64,000 bases of DNA from Halorubrum sp. 2020YC2 (GCF_018623055.1 NZ_CP076019.1:2170001-2234000), one strand, 5' to 3'. Numbered from the stretch's first letter, positions 1 through 8,955 are shown. Program-made: numbers and translations. The notes: generated by a model from the sequence alone, not told the origin.

Positions 1-725
1 CGCTCGACGTCGACGTCGACGACCTCGCGGACGCGGCCGGGGTCGGCCGCCATCACGACGACCCGGTCCGCGAGCGTCACCGCCTCCGCCACGTCGTGCG
101 TGACGAAGAGGACGGTCTTCCCCGTCGACGCCCACACGTCGAGTAGCTCCCGCTGGAGCATCTCGCGCGTCTGCGCGTCGACCGCGCCGAACGGCTCGTC
201 CATCAGGAGGAGGTCCGGGTCGACCGCGAGCGACCGGGCGATGGCGACGCGCTGTTTCATCCCGCCCGACAGCGATTTCGGGTAGGCGTCGCGGAACTCC
301 GTCAGCCCGACGAGGTCGAGCATCTCCTCGACCCGCGCCTCGCGCTCGTCCGGCGAGCGGTCGCTCCGTTCGAGTCCGAACCCGACGTTCTCCGCGACGG
401 TGAGCCACGGGAACAGGTGGTACTCTTGAAACACCACGCCCATGTCCGTCGTCGGGCCCGTGACCTCCGTCCCGTCGAGGAGGACGCGCCCGTCCGTCGC
501 CCCTGTCAGCCCGGCGACGATCCGGAACAGCGTCGTCTTCCCGCAGCCCGACGGCCCGACGAGGCAGACGAACTCCCCGTCAGCGACCGAGAACGACACG
601 TCGTCGAGCGCGCGCACCGAGGCGCCGTCGCCGGGATACGTCTTCCCGACCCCGTCGAGCGCGACGCTCGCCGCCGCGGCGGAGAGGGAGGCGCCGTCGG
701 ATCCGACCGGATCGTCGCCGTTCAC
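1..725 (-). CDS. ABC transporter ATP-binding protein, nitrate/sulfonate/taurine type (partial, 3' end off the left edge)
   Basis: ATPase subunit of an importer of the NrtD/SsuB/TauB kind, at the inner face of the membrane. About 241 codons are present. Walker A (GPSGCGKTT) lies near residues 57-65, the Q-loop is VFQEYHLFPW, the signature is LSGGMKQR, Walker B is LLLMDEPFGAVD and the switch His is in THDVAEA. The start is a GTG at 725 whose bases overlap the TGA of the upstream permease (GTGA), which fixes the start and shows translational coupling. The order in the operon is binding protein, permease, ATPase. The substrate cannot be told from the sequence; an anion or organosulfonate is only the family expectation. 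Confidence 0.93.
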   Translation of the reverse strand, partial: MNGDDPVGSDGASLSAAAASVALDGVGKTYPGDGASVRALDDVSFSVADGEFVCLVGPSGCGKTTLFRIVAGLTGATDGRVLLDGTEVTGPTTDMGVVFQEYHLFPWLTVAENVGFGLERSDRSPDEREARVEEMLDLVGLTEFRDAYPKSLSGGMKQRVAIARSLAVDPDLLLMDEPFGAVDAQTREMLQRELLDVWASTGKTVLFVTHDVAEAVTLADRVVVMAADPGRVREVVDVDVE

Positions 726-1525
726 GCCCGCCACGCCAGAACCCTCCGTTCGACCGCGCGGAACGCCACGTCGACGAGCAGGAACATCAGGCTCAACACG
801 AGGATGTACGCGATCGCCCGGTCGACGCGCAGGTTGTTGCTGGCGCGGATGATCTCGCGGCCGACCCCGGGGACGCCGAATATCTCCGAGGCGACGACGA
901 GCATCCAGCACCGCCCCAGTCCGGTCCGGATCCCGGTCATGATGCCCGGCATCGACGCCGGCAGGACGATCGACCGGACCGCGTCGAGGTCGCCGCGGAC
1001 CCCGAGCGTCCGCCCCACGTCGAGGAGGTCCTCGCTCACGCCCTCCACGGCGCCGTACGCCGCGTAGAAGTTGATCCAGAACGCGCCGACCGCGATGATG
1101 AATGCCGCGCCCCAGTCGTTGATCCCGAACCACGCGATGGCGAAGCCGATGAGCGCGAGCGGCGGGACCGGGCGCAGCGTCCGGACGAGCGGCGCCGTCA
1201 GGTCGTCCAGCAGCCGGCTCCAGCCGAACGCGACGCCGGCGGCGACGCCGAGGCCCGTCCCGGCGATCGTGCCGGGGATCCAGTGGCCGACGCTCTGGAG
1301 CAGCGCCGCCGTCATGTCGCCCGAGGCGAGTTCGCTCGCGAACGCCCCGGCGACCGCGACCGGCGAGGGGAGGACGAACGGGTCCTGCGTGAGCGAGACG
1401 CCGTGCCAGACGAGGAGGAACCCCGCGACGCCGACCGCCCCGCGGAGCAGCCGCCGGCCGTCGCCGAGTCCGACGCTCGCGAACCCCTCCTCGCTGCCGA
1501 CGGGCGATCCGGTTTCGGTCGCCAT
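722..1525 (-). CDS. ABC transporter permease, nitrate/sulfonate/taurine type
   Basis: Integral membrane subunit (267 aa) of the same importer. It has several hydrophobic segments and the BPD_transp_1 cytoplasmic loop around residues 165-200 (GRTLGVRGDLDAVRSIVLPA), which docks on the ATPase. Its length is normal for SsuC/TauC/NrtB relatives. The start ATG at 1525 overlaps the TGA of the binding protein gene (ATGA), and its stop overlaps the GTG of the ATPase gene. The first 30 residues are hydrophilic and variable. Confidence 0.93.
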   Translation of the reverse strand: MATETGSPVGSEEGFASVGLGDGRRLLRGAVGVAGFLLVWHGVSLTQDPFVLPSPVAVAGAFASELASGDMTAALLQSVGHWIPGTIAGTGLGVAAGVAFGWSRLLDDLTAPLVRTLRPVPPLALIGFAIAWFGINDWGAAFIIAVGAFWINFYAAYGAVEGVSEDLLDVGRTLGVRGDLDAVRSIVLPASMPGIMTGIRTGLGRCWMLVVASEIFGVPGVGREIIRASNNLRVDRAIAYILVLSLMFLLVDVAFRAVERRVLAWRA

Positions 1526-2553
1526 CAGAGCGAGTCGTACACCTCGAGGTCGAATATCGCGTCGTTCGACAGCTGCTCGTCGATCTGATCGTTCCCGGCC
1601 GCGAACTCGGAGAACACCTGCGTCGCGTCCGTGATCTCGTTGGGGTCGGTGATGAAGTTCGACAGCGGCGAGTCGAGCGCGTTCCGCGCGCGCTCGACGG
1701 GCATCCCGATCCCCTCGTTGACGTGTTCGGCCGTCGCGTCCGGGCTCTCCTCGATGAACTCGGTCGCGCGGACGTGCTGTTCGAGGAACTGCGCCGCGAG
1801 CGGCGAGTCACGCACCGCGTCGCTCATCAGGGTGACCGCGGCGGGCTGGCCGGGGAGGACCTCGGCCGCGGTCCGGAGTATCGTCACGGACGAGTCCTCC
1901 GCCTGCGCGATGGTCGGCACCGGCTCCATGATCGAGGTGCCGTCTATCTCGCCGTTGGCGATCGCCTGATACACCGCGTCGGCGCCGTTGATCTCGATTA
2001 TCTCCACGCTGTCGTTCGCCTCGACGTCGACGCCGACGTCGCGGAGCCAGTAGCGGAGCAGCACGTCCGGGACGCTCCCCTGCGGGAACGTGCCGAAGGT
2101 GAACGGCTCTCCCTGCTCTGCCTCCCACGTTGCGAACGCGTCCGCGCCCTCCTGCTCGAACGTCTCGTGGAAGGATTCCTCGGCCATGATCCCCATCGGC
2201 TCCCGGATGTTCGCGGCGGTCACCCGCGCCGAGATGCCGCGGTCGATCGCGATCATCGCGGGGACGATACCGAACATCGCGACGTCGATGTCGCCGCCGC
2301 TGAGCGCCTGAACGATCGCCGGCCCGTTGCCGAACTCCTGCCCGCTGATCTCGGCGTCTATCTCGGAGAAGTACCCCTCTCCCTCCATCACGTACCACTG
2401 GAGGTCGGGGTAGATCGGCATGTGCGCGACCGTCAGTTCGTCGAGTCCGCCGCCGTCGCCGCCGCCGATACAGCCGGCGAGTCCGACCGTCGCGGTTCCT
2501 CCCGCGGCCGCGAGGAATGACCGCCGCGACGCGGTTCGCGATGATTCGTACAT
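1525..2553 (-). CDS. ABC transporter substrate-binding lipoprotein (NrtA/SsuA/TauA-like)
   Basis: Extracytoplasmic solute-binding protein, 342 aa. The N-terminus has a twin-arginine motif (SRRSFLAAAG, residues 9-18) and a lipobox LAGC with the lipidated Cys at residue 28, followed by a Gly/Asp-rich linker, so it is probably exported folded by Tat and anchored by lipid. The mature part has the NMT1/THI5-like periplasmic-binding fold expected for nitrate, sulfonate or taurine systems. It is the first gene of the three-gene importer operon. The ligand is not predictable here. Confidence 0.92.
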   Translation of the reverse strand: MYESSRTASRRSFLAAAGGTATVGLAGCIGGGDGGGLDELTVAHMPIYPDLQWYVMEGEGYFSEIDAEISGQEFGNGPAIVQALSGGDIDVAMFGIVPAMIAIDRGISARVTAANIREPMGIMAEESFHETFEQEGADAFATWEAEQGEPFTFGTFPQGSVPDVLLRYWLRDVGVDVEANDSVEIIEINGADAVYQAIANGEIDGTSIMEPVPTIAQAEDSSVTILRTAAEVLPGQPAAVTLMSDAVRDSPLAAQFLEQHVRATEFIEESPDATAEHVNEGIGMPVERARNALDSPLSNFITDPNEITDATQVFSEFAAGNDQIDEQLSNDAIFDLEVYDSL

Positions 2554-2872
2554 ACAAATAGAAGCGGCTCCGCGAGCAACACCCCCGCGCCACCAGCAAC
2601 GAGCGCAGGTACCGATGACGGCGGTAACCAGAGAAAACGCCGTCCGAACGCCTGAAGTCGGTGCTGAAACGGCATGAAGAGATAGACAGCGTCACCGAAT
2701 GGCGCAATTATTGCTGGCGTCCGTGCGGAGGCGCTCGCTCGCCGGCCTGTCCTCTACCCGCCCGTCGGCCTGTCCTCTGCCCGCTCACCGGCCGGCCTGC
2801 GTACCCACCGGCGCGCAAGCAGGCCGGCTCTCCGGCGTCTCAGCCACCCGGAAGCCGGTCACGGCCGCGCGG
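2554..2872. other. Intergenic region with a short direct repeat
   Basis: This 319-base gap between the binding protein gene and the small zinc-finger gene holds no convincing gene. A 23-base unit beginning CGGCCTGTCCTCT occurs twice back to back (2743-2765 and 2766-2788), the second copy diverging in its last bases. A further CCGGCCGGCCTGCG near 2790 may be a third, worn copy. No clear TATA box was found at the usual distance before the binding protein start. Confidence 0.5.
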
Positions 2873-3094
2873 TCACGGCCGCTCGGTCGCCTCCTCGTCG
2901 AACAGCCCGAGGTCCTCGGCGACGAGGTCCGCGAGGCGCTCTTTGATCGCCGGGTCGACCTCCGCGACGGCCTCGCCGTCGTGTTTCTGGGCGTTGTGTT
3001 TGTCGAGCGCGTCCGCGAGGTCGTCGAGGGGGACGCGAGTCTCCGTCTCGCACTCGTCGCACACGATCGGGACGGACGGCTCGTCGGTGGACAT
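2873..3094 (-). CDS. Small C2H2-type zinc-finger protein
   Basis: Predicted 73-residue acidic protein with one possible metal site: Cys12, Cys15, His33 and His38 (C-x2-C-x17-H-x4-H). The rest is helical and charged. Small zinc-finger proteins are very common in haloarchaea and most have no assigned function; nucleic-acid or protein binding is only a general expectation. The gene stands alone, divergent from the SDR gene at 3218. The ATG at 3094 is preferred over a much longer upstream reading frame that runs antisense to the SDR gene. Confidence 0.75.
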   Translation of the reverse strand: MSTDEPSVPIVCDECETETRVPLDDLADALDKHNAQKHDGEAVAEVDPAIKERLADLVAEDLGLFDEEATERP

Positions 3095-3217
3095 TGTCCG
3101 GACGATCGCCCGTGTCGGATATATGCCTTCGGGCGCGTCGCCGGTCGCCGGGAGCGCGCCGGCCGGCCGACGCGCCGAACCGCCACCGTCTATTGACCCC
3201 GTCGCGAACCTTCGGCC

Positions 3218-4021
3218 ATGTACGTTCTCGTGACGGGGGCTGCGGGCGGGATCGGCGGCGGGGTCGCGCGCTCGCTCGCGGCCGCCGGCCACGACGTCCT
3301 CGGCGCCGACCGCGACGCGGACGGGCTGGCCGACCTGCCCGACGCGGTCGAGACCGCGGTCGTCGACCTCCGCGACGAGGCGGCCGTCCGGGAACTGCTC
3401 GCGGACCGCCCCCTCGACGCGGTCGTCTCCTGCGTCGGCGGCTACGAGATCGCGGCGGTCGAGGACACTTCCGTCGAGGCGTTCCGGCGACAGCTGGACG
3501 CGAACCTGACCGCGGTCCACGCGACGGTCGCCGCGGCGGTCCCGGCGCTGCGCGAGCGCGGCGGCCGGATCGTGGTCGTCGGGTCGATGGTCGGCTCGGT
3601 CGCGCTGCCGTACCACGGCGCGTACAGCGCCGCGAAGGCCGGACTCGACGGCTACGTCGACGCGCTCCGCCGGGAGGTCGGACCCCGCGGGGTCGACGTC
3701 GCGCTGGTCGAGCCCGGGCCGGTCCCGACCGGCTTCAACGAGCGGGCCGCCGCAGCGGTCGCGGGCGCGGACGGCGAGGGGCCGTACGCCGACGCCTACC
3801 GCGAGTTCGAGGGGTACTCCCCGGCCGCCACGGACCTCGAAACGGTCGTCGAGCGCGTTGTGACCGCGGCGACCGCCGACCGGCCGCGGACCCGTTACCG
3901 CGTGAGCCGGCGGGCGCGGTGGCTGCCGCGGCTCGCGCGGGTCCTCCCCGACCGGCTGTACGACCGGCTCGTCCGGGCGGGACTCCCCGGCGGACTCCTG
4001 TGGCGGCTGCTCCACCGGTGA
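3218..4021 (+). CDS. Short-chain dehydrogenase/reductase (SDR) family oxidoreductase
   Basis: NAD(P)-dependent oxidoreductase of 267 aa with a Rossmann fold. The cofactor loop TGAAGGIGGG is at the N-terminus, the catalytic Ser is in VVGSMVGS near residue 127, and the Tyr-x3-Lys pair is in YSAAKAGLDGY near 140. A TATA-like TATTGA at 3190-3195 sits 23-28 bases before the ATG, as expected for a leaderless message. The C-terminal 60 residues are Arg-rich and aromatic, a little unusual for the family. The substrate is unknown. Confidence 0.9.
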   Translation: MYVLVTGAAGGIGGGVARSLAAAGHDVLGADRDADGLADLPDAVETAVVDLRDEAAVRELLADRPLDAVVSCVGGYEIAAVEDTSVEAFRRQLDANLTAVHATVAAAVPALRERGGRIVVVGSMVGSVALPYHGAYSAAKAGLDGYVDALRREVGPRGVDVALVEPGPVPTGFNERAAAAVAGADGEGPYADAYREFEGYSPAATDLETVVERVVTAATADRPRTRYRVSRRARWLPRLARVLPDRLYDRLVRAGLPGGLLWRLLHR

Positions 4022-4070
4022 GTCGCGGCGCCGCGCGTCGGGGGCGCCGGGTCGGGGACCGCGTCGGCCG

Positions 4071-4646
4071 TCAGTCGTCGGCCGCGCCGGAGGCGGGTTC
4101 CTCGGCGTCGGCAGCGGTCTCCGTCCCGGGGGGCTCGGCCTCGTCCGTCCGCTCGTAGAACTCCTCGGGCGAGGCGTCGATCCGCTCAAACTCGCCGAAG
4201 TCGCGCTCGTGGTGCCGGATGATCTGCTCGACGGTCCACGCGCTGTAGCGCTCGGAGTACTCCCAGTCGCCCTCGCCGTCGTCGACCTCGAACCGGTCGT
4301 CGGTGGCGAGGGCGGCGTACAGGTGATAGAAACCGAGGACGACGTCACCGAACTCCTCCGCCTCGCCGCCGATCTCGCGGCGCTTCTCGACCAGTTCCTC
4401 GCGGCCCGCGTCGGTGAGCGCGAAGTACTTGCGGTCCGGCTCGTCGTCGCGCTCGACGCGCTCCGCGACCCCCTCCTCCTCGAACTTGTAGAGGATCGGG
4501 TAGACGGAGCCGTAGGAGGGCTCCCAGTGACCCCCGCTTATTTCCGTGATCTCGCCGAGCAGCTCGTACCCGTACCGGGGGCGCTCGTCGAGCAGCTCCA
4601 ACACGAGATACGAGATCAGTCCTTTCGGCGGGCCGCTTTTCCGCAT
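4071..4646 (-). CDS. PadR family transcriptional regulator
   Basis: DNA-binding regulator of 191 aa. Residues 1-75 form the winged helix typical of PadR (starting MRKSGPPKGLISYLVLELL), followed by an acidic C-terminal region. The start at 4646 was chosen because the 19 residues further upstream are not family-like. It lies 105 bases downstream of, and on the same strand as, an ABC-2 exporter. PadR proteins often control adjacent transporters, so control of the exporter operon is likely but inferred. Confidence 0.88.
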   Translation of the reverse strand: MRKSGPPKGLISYLVLELLDERPRYGYELLGEITEISGGHWEPSYGSVYPILYKFEEEGVAERVERDDEPDRKYFALTDAGREELVEKRREIGGEAEEFGDVVLGFYHLYAALATDDRFEVDDGEGDWEYSERYSAWTVEQIIRHHERDFGEFERIDASPEEFYERTDEAEPPGTETAADAEEPASGAADD

Positions 4647-4751
4647 CGTTTCAGTTTTTCGGGGTCGGGTCGAAAGGGTTTCGATCACGGCGATCACGGC
4701 CAAACGACCGCGCTGAGAGCGATTGCCGGTCGGGGGCGGTGACTGGCCGCG

Positions 4752-5594
4752 TCAGCTCAGGTCGGCGCGCCGGAAAACGAGGTACCCGACCGCGAGCGGA
4801 ACCGCGGCCCACGCGACCATGACCGTGAGGAACACGACGGGGCTGAGAAACGCCGGCGCCGGGCCGCCGGTCGCCGCCGCCACGCCGGCGTCTCCGAGCA
4901 GCGTCCGCTGGACGAGCGCGTTGTAGGCCCCCGTCGGGCTGAGCCCCCGCACGAGCAGGAACCAGGCAAGCACTCCGGCACCGGGGAGCCGGCCGGTGAC
5001 CAGCAGGTGGACGCCGTTCGGGGCGAGGTCCCAGAGGAGCGTCAAGCCGAGGTACGCCGTGATCGCGAGCGTCATCGCCCGAGCCCGCGTCGCCGTGACA
5101 GCCGAGATGCCGACCGCGATGCCGAGGAACGAGACGGCGAGCAGCACCGTCAGCGCCGTCGTCGCGAGGAACGCGACGACCGGGAGTCCGCCGTAGAGGA
5201 CGGCCGTGACGCCGCCAGAGATCGCGAAACCCGCGGCGATCCCGCCGGCGACCGCGGCGCCACGGCCGAGGAACTTCCCGGCGAGCACCTCGCCGCGCGA
5301 CGGCGGGAGCCCGAGCAACACCTTCAGGCTCCCCGACTCGCGCTCGCCCGCGACCGAGAGGTACGCCGCGATCAGCGCCATGATCGGGACGAGCAGGCCG
5401 GCGAACTGCGACGCGCCGCCGATGGCCGCCTCGGGGCCAGCCCCCACGTCCGCCTCGGGGACGAGCAACGGGAGCGCCGCCGACAGCGACGACATCGCGG
5501 CGACCACCGCGACGATCGCCCATACCACCCGGGAGCGGAGGGCATCGCCAAACTCCTTGCGCGCGATAGTCAGGCGGACCCCGCCCGCGGTCAT
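4752..5594 (-). CDS. ABC-2 type transporter permease
   Basis: Membrane subunit of an ABC exporter, 280 aa, with about six hydrophobic segments and the ABC2_membrane/NosY-like arrangement, including the conserved stretch RESGSLKVLLGLPPSRGEVL after the second segment. Its ATG at 5594 overlaps the TGA of the ATPase gene (ATGA), so the two are translated together. The cargo is unknown: drug, lipid and copper-related export are all possible for this family. Confidence 0.9.
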   Translation of the reverse strand: MTAGGVRLTIARKEFGDALRSRVVWAIVAVVAAMSSLSAALPLLVPEADVGAGPEAAIGGASQFAGLLVPIMALIAAYLSVAGERESGSLKVLLGLPPSRGEVLAGKFLGRGAAVAGGIAAGFAISGGVTAVLYGGLPVVAFLATTALTVLLAVSFLGIAVGISAVTATRARAMTLAITAYLGLTLLWDLAPNGVHLLVTGRLPGAGVLAWFLLVRGLSPTGAYNALVQRTLLGDAGVAAATGGPAPAFLSPVVFLTVMVAWAAVPLAVGYLVFRRADLS

Positions 5595-6598
5595 CGCTCC
5601 GCCTCCACGGCGGCCTCCGGGTCGGCTCCGGTCGGCGTCGCTCTTCCCGTGTAGGCGCTGAAGAGGTCCTCCAGCGACGACTCGGCGATCCCCACGTCGA
5701 GGACCGCGGCTCCGTCCTCGCGCACCCGGTCGATGACATCGACCTTTGCCGCGGCCTCGCCGACGCGCACCCGGATCGTCCGGTCGTCGACCGCGACGTC
5801 GTCGACGCCGGGAACGTCCCCGAGCGTCAGCGGCTCCGGGACGGCGTCGACCGTGAGCGTCACCGTCGAGCCCGCGTCGATCGCGTCGCGGAGCCCGTCG
5901 ATGGTGTCGACGGCGACGAGCCGCCCGCGGTCGAGGATCGCGACGCGGTCGCAGACGGCCTCGACCTGGCTGAGGATGTGGCTGGAGAAGAACACCGTCT
6001 TCCCGCGGTCGGCGCGTTCGCGGGCGATATCGCGGACGAGCCGGACCCCGTTCGGGTCGAGCCCCGAGGAGGGCTCGTCGAGGATCAGCACGGCGGGGTC
6101 GCCGACGAGCGCGATCCCGAGCGCCAGCCGCTGGGTCATTCCCTTGGAGTAGCCGCCGACGGCGCGGTCTGCCGCCGCGGCTTCGAGGCCGACGCGGTCG
6201 AGGAGATCGTCGACGTCGTCGTCCGCGTCTTTCAACGCGATCGCGTACGCTAGGTTCTCCCGCCCGGTGAGCCGCTCGTAGAGCCCGTACCCGTCCGGGA
6301 GGATGCCGACCCGCTCGTGGACGGCGCGCGTCTCGGCCTGCGCGTCGTGGCCGAGGACGGTCGCGCTCCCGGCCGACGGCCGGACGTAGTCCATTATCAC
6401 GTCGATCGTCGTCGACTTCCCCGCGCCGTTCGGGCCGAGGAAGCCAAATATCTCGCCGGCGTACACCGTCAGGTCGAGGTCGTCGACGGCGGTCACGTCG
6501 TCGCCGTATCGCTTCGTCAGGCCGCTCGTCCGAACGGCGACAGGCCTGTCGTCGGGCGACGCGGTCGGGTCATCGGAGGGGCGCGTCTCAGCGGGCAT
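5591..6598 (-). CDS. ABC transporter ATP-binding protein (exporter type)
   Basis: ATPase partner of the permease at 4752, 335 aa. Walker A is GPNGAGKST, the signature is GGYSKGMTQR, Walker B is AVLILDEPSSGLD and the switch His is in SSHILSQ. Residues after about 245 form the accessory domain of the DrrA/CcmA group. The ATG at 6598 was chosen over an upstream in-frame ATG at 6682 because it lies 26 bases after a good TATA box (6621-6627) and because the longer form would translate the 34-bp repeats at 6651-6750. Confidence 0.92.
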   Translation of the reverse strand: MPAETRPSDDPTASPDDRPVAVRTSGLTKRYGDDVTAVDDLDLTVYAGEIFGFLGPNGAGKSTTIDVIMDYVRPSAGSATVLGHDAQAETRAVHERVGILPDGYGLYERLTGRENLAYAIALKDADDDVDDLLDRVGLEAAAADRAVGGYSKGMTQRLALGIALVGDPAVLILDEPSSGLDPNGVRLVRDIARERADRGKTVFFSSHILSQVEAVCDRVAILDRGRLVAVDTIDGLRDAIDAGSTVTLTVDAVPEPLTLGDVPGVDDVAVDDRTIRVRVGEAAAKVDVIDRVREDGAAVLDVGIAESSLEDLFSAYTGRATPTGADPEAAVEAER

Positions 6599-6620
6599 AT
6601 CGCCCGCAACGTAAAGCGCG

Positions 6621-6627
6621 TATAAAA
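6621..6627 (-). promoter_or_regulatory. TATA box of the ABC exporter operon
   Basis: TTTTATA on the minus strand, centred 26 bases before the ATG at 6598. That spacing is typical for leaderless haloarchaeal transcripts and supports the chosen start. Confidence 0.6.
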
Positions 6628-6650
6628 CGCTATGCGGCCGGCGCTGCGCC

Positions 6651-6750
6651 GCGACCGTAGTCCCGTTTCCGGTGCGCGGCATCCGCGACCGTGGTCCCGT
6701 TTCCGGTGCGCGGCATCCGCGACCGTGGTCCCGTTTCCGGTGCGCGGGAC
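6651..6750. repeat. 34-bp tandem repeat, about three copies, between divergent genes
   Basis: Units start at 6651, 6685 and 6719, each beginning GCGACCGT and containing GTCCCGTTTCCGGTGCGCG. The first two differ by one base; the third is cut short at 6750. The array lies between the exporter ATPase gene and pitA, upstream of both starts. It could be a set of regulator sites or a neutral slippage product. Confidence 0.85.
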
Positions 6751-6790
6751 GACCCGCAAGCCCCTAAGTCGCGGGGACCCAACCCCGCGT

Positions 6791-8407
6791 ATGGTCGAGG
6801 CTCCACAGACCGCCGAAGGGTGGTTCTCGCTACACGACTTCCGCTCGATCGACTGGGACGCCTGGCGCGAGGCGCCCGAGTCCGAGCGGCGGCGAGCGAT
6901 CGAGGAGGGCAAGGCATTCCTGAAACACCGCGAACTGATCGCAGACGCCGACGCGGGCGAGTCGGCGCTGTTCTCCGTGCTCGGGCACAAAGCCGACCTC
7001 ATGTTCCTCCACTTCCGGCCGTCGCTCGACGATCTGTCCGCCATCGAGCGCCGCTTCGAGGACACCGCGCTCGCGAAGTTCACCGAGCGCGAGACCTCCT
7101 ACGTCTCGGTCACCGAGGTGTCGGGGTACGTCTCGGACGACTACTTCGAGGAGGGCGCCGACGCCATCGACGAGGGGCTCAAGCGGTACATCGAGGGGAA
7201 GCTGAAGCCGGAGATTCCCGACGACGAGTACGTCAGCTTCTACCCGATGAGCAAGCGCCGCGGCGAGGAGCACAACTGGTACGACCTCGAGTTCGAGGAG
7301 CGCGCCGACCTGATGGCCGGCCACGGCGAGGTCGGCAAGGAGTACGCCGGCAAGATCAAGCAGGTGATCGCCTCCTCCGTCGGCTTCGACGAGCACGAGT
7401 GGGGGGTCACGCTGTTCGGCGCCGACCCGACCGACATCAAGGACATCGTCTACGAGATGCGGTTCGATCCCGCCTCCTCGCGCTACGGCGAGTTCGGGGA
7501 CTTCTACGTCGGCCGCCGGTTCCCCCCGAGCGACCTCGACGCCTTCCTCGCCGGCGAGACGGTCCCGGCCGGGCGCGACCCCGACGAGGACGCGGCTGGC
7601 CACGGCGAGGGCGGCGGGCATCACGGCGAGGGCGGCGGCCACGGCGAGGGCGGCCACGGCGACGACGGACACGGCCGCGGCGAGGGTCACGGTCACTCCG
7701 GCGCGGGCGGCGGCTCGGCCCACGGCGACCACCCGCACGGCGAGGACGAGACCGGCGGCGAGGGCGACCACCCGCACGGCGAAGGCGGCCACGACGGCGG
7801 TGAGGGGGGCGAAGAGGCCTCGGACGAGGATATCCGCGGCGAGCTTGCCGACCTCGACATCTACGCCGGAAAGCCCCACGGCGAGGACGTGTACGCCACG
7901 GTGCTGTACAGCGAGGCCGACGTGGACGAACTCTTCGACGAGGTCGAGGGGCTGCGCGGCAACTTCGACCACTACGGCACCCACGTCAAGACCGCGGTGT
8001 ACGAGGGGCGCCACACCGACCGCGCCGCGGTCGTCTCTATCTGGGACACCGCGTCGGCGGCGGAGACCGCGGGCGGCTTCCTCTCGGAGCTACCCGACAT
8101 CGTCGCCCGCGCCGGCGAGGAGTCCGGCTTCGGCACGATGGGGATGTTCTACACCGTCAAGCCCGACTACCAGACGGAGTTCGTCGACACCTTCGACGAC
8201 GTGGGCGACCTGCTGGCCGAGATGGACGGCCACGTCGAGACCGACCTGATGGTGAACGTCGAAGACGAGAACGACATGTTCATCGCCAGCCAGTGGAACG
8301 CGAAGGAGGACGCGATGGCCTTCTTCCGCTCCGACGAGTTCTCCGAGACCGTCCAGTGGGGCCGCGACGTGCTCGCCGATCGACCGCGACACGTGTTCTT
8401 GGCGTAA
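6791..8407 (+). CDS. pitA: PitA-type heme protein: chlorite dismutase-like domain fused to an antibiotic-biosynthesis-monooxygenase-like domain
   Basis: Predicted 538-aa fusion. Residues 1-265 form a chlorite dismutase/HemQ-family domain (FSLHDFRSIDWDAWREA at the start, then YVSFYPMSKRR and EHEWGVTLFG). Residues 270-337 are a Gly/His/Asp/Glu-rich linker with many HGE and HGD steps. Residues 345-538 form the ABM-like domain. This fusion is known from halophilic archaea as PitA; HemQ relatives make heme from coproheme, but the activity of the fused form is less certain. The His-rich linker could hold metal. The start follows a weak TATA-like CCTAAGT at 6763-6769. Confidence 0.85.
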   Translation: MVEAPQTAEGWFSLHDFRSIDWDAWREAPESERRRAIEEGKAFLKHRELIADADAGESALFSVLGHKADLMFLHFRPSLDDLSAIERRFEDTALAKFTERETSYVSVTEVSGYVSDDYFEEGADAIDEGLKRYIEGKLKPEIPDDEYVSFYPMSKRRGEEHNWYDLEFEERADLMAGHGEVGKEYAGKIKQVIASSVGFDEHEWGVTLFGADPTDIKDIVYEMRFDPASSRYGEFGDFYVGRRFPPSDLDAFLAGETVPAGRDPDEDAAGHGEGGGHHGEGGGHGEGGHGDDGHGRGEGHGHSGAGGGSAHGDHPHGEDETGGEGDHPHGEGGHDGGEGGEEASDEDIRGELADLDIYAGKPHGEDVYATVLYSEADVDELFDEVEGLRGNFDHYGTHVKTAVYEGRHTDRAAVVSIWDTASAAETAGGFLSELPDIVARAGEESGFGTMGMFYTVKPDYQTEFVDTFDDVGDLLAEMDGHVETDLMVNVEDENDMFIASQWNAKEDAMAFFRSDEFSETVQWGRDVLADRPRHVFLA

Positions 8408-8427
8408 CGGCTGGACGACTGGCGTCT

Positions 8428-8885
8428 TTTATAAGTGTCTGTCGGCGCGTTCGGTAGTTTATACGCGGTTATCGATAGCGAGGCGAGTTCCGTCGAAACC
8501 CTCGGTCGGTAACTTATAAATAATCGATAGCGAATCGACGGCAAACACCCTCAAATATCCAGTCAATCACTTATAAACTGTTGTCAGCAGACCCGCGGCG
8601 ACAACCTCCAAAGCCCCAGCCGCCCTCGCGACTGCCCCTTTGAGTCCCGCCCCGCCCGGCACAGCAACCGCCGGAAGACGTTCCTGCTCGCTCCGTTCGC
8701 TGTGCGGGCTGCGACTTCCGTGCTCCCGCTCGCTCCCTCCGGTCGCTCGCGGGACCGCAGCCTCACGCCTCCCCAGCCTCGTCGCTCACGCCCTGCGGGC
8801 GTTCGCGACTCCCTCGCGCGTGCTGCTCCGCGGCCGCCGAGGGCGGCCGCTCGCAGGCACGCGCCACCGCCTCGTCCGGCATTTA
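8428..8885 (-). repeat. Structured intergenic repeat, copy A (short form with deleted hairpin loop)
   Basis: One of four copies of a dispersed element, here read on the minus strand. From 8885 downward: an ATAAAT box, GCGGTGGC, hairpin 2 (8781-8809, tandem GA motif), GAGGCTGGGGAGG, GGGCGGGACTCAAAGGGGCAG and hairpin 1 (8609-8642), which keeps CAAAG/CTTTG and GGG/GGG but has only a 6-bp upper stem and a GAGG loop. Beyond it, TTATAAA-type boxes at 8571, 8514 and 8458 mark modules 56-57 bases apart. This fills the gap between pitA and the stress protein gene. It has no believable protein gene. Confidence 0.85.
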
Positions 8886-8955
8886 TCAATCGTGTCGCCG
8901 CTGCGCCGCCGTGCCCGGCCTTCGTCGACCACGGACCCCTCCCCCGACCGCCGGG

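Noticed and set aside
2873..4348. 491-codon minus-strand frame
   Set aside because: Its first 418 codons are antisense to the SDR gene and composed of Arg/Pro/Gly runs typical of a GC-rich shadow. Only the last 73 codons (2873-3094) are a believable gene.
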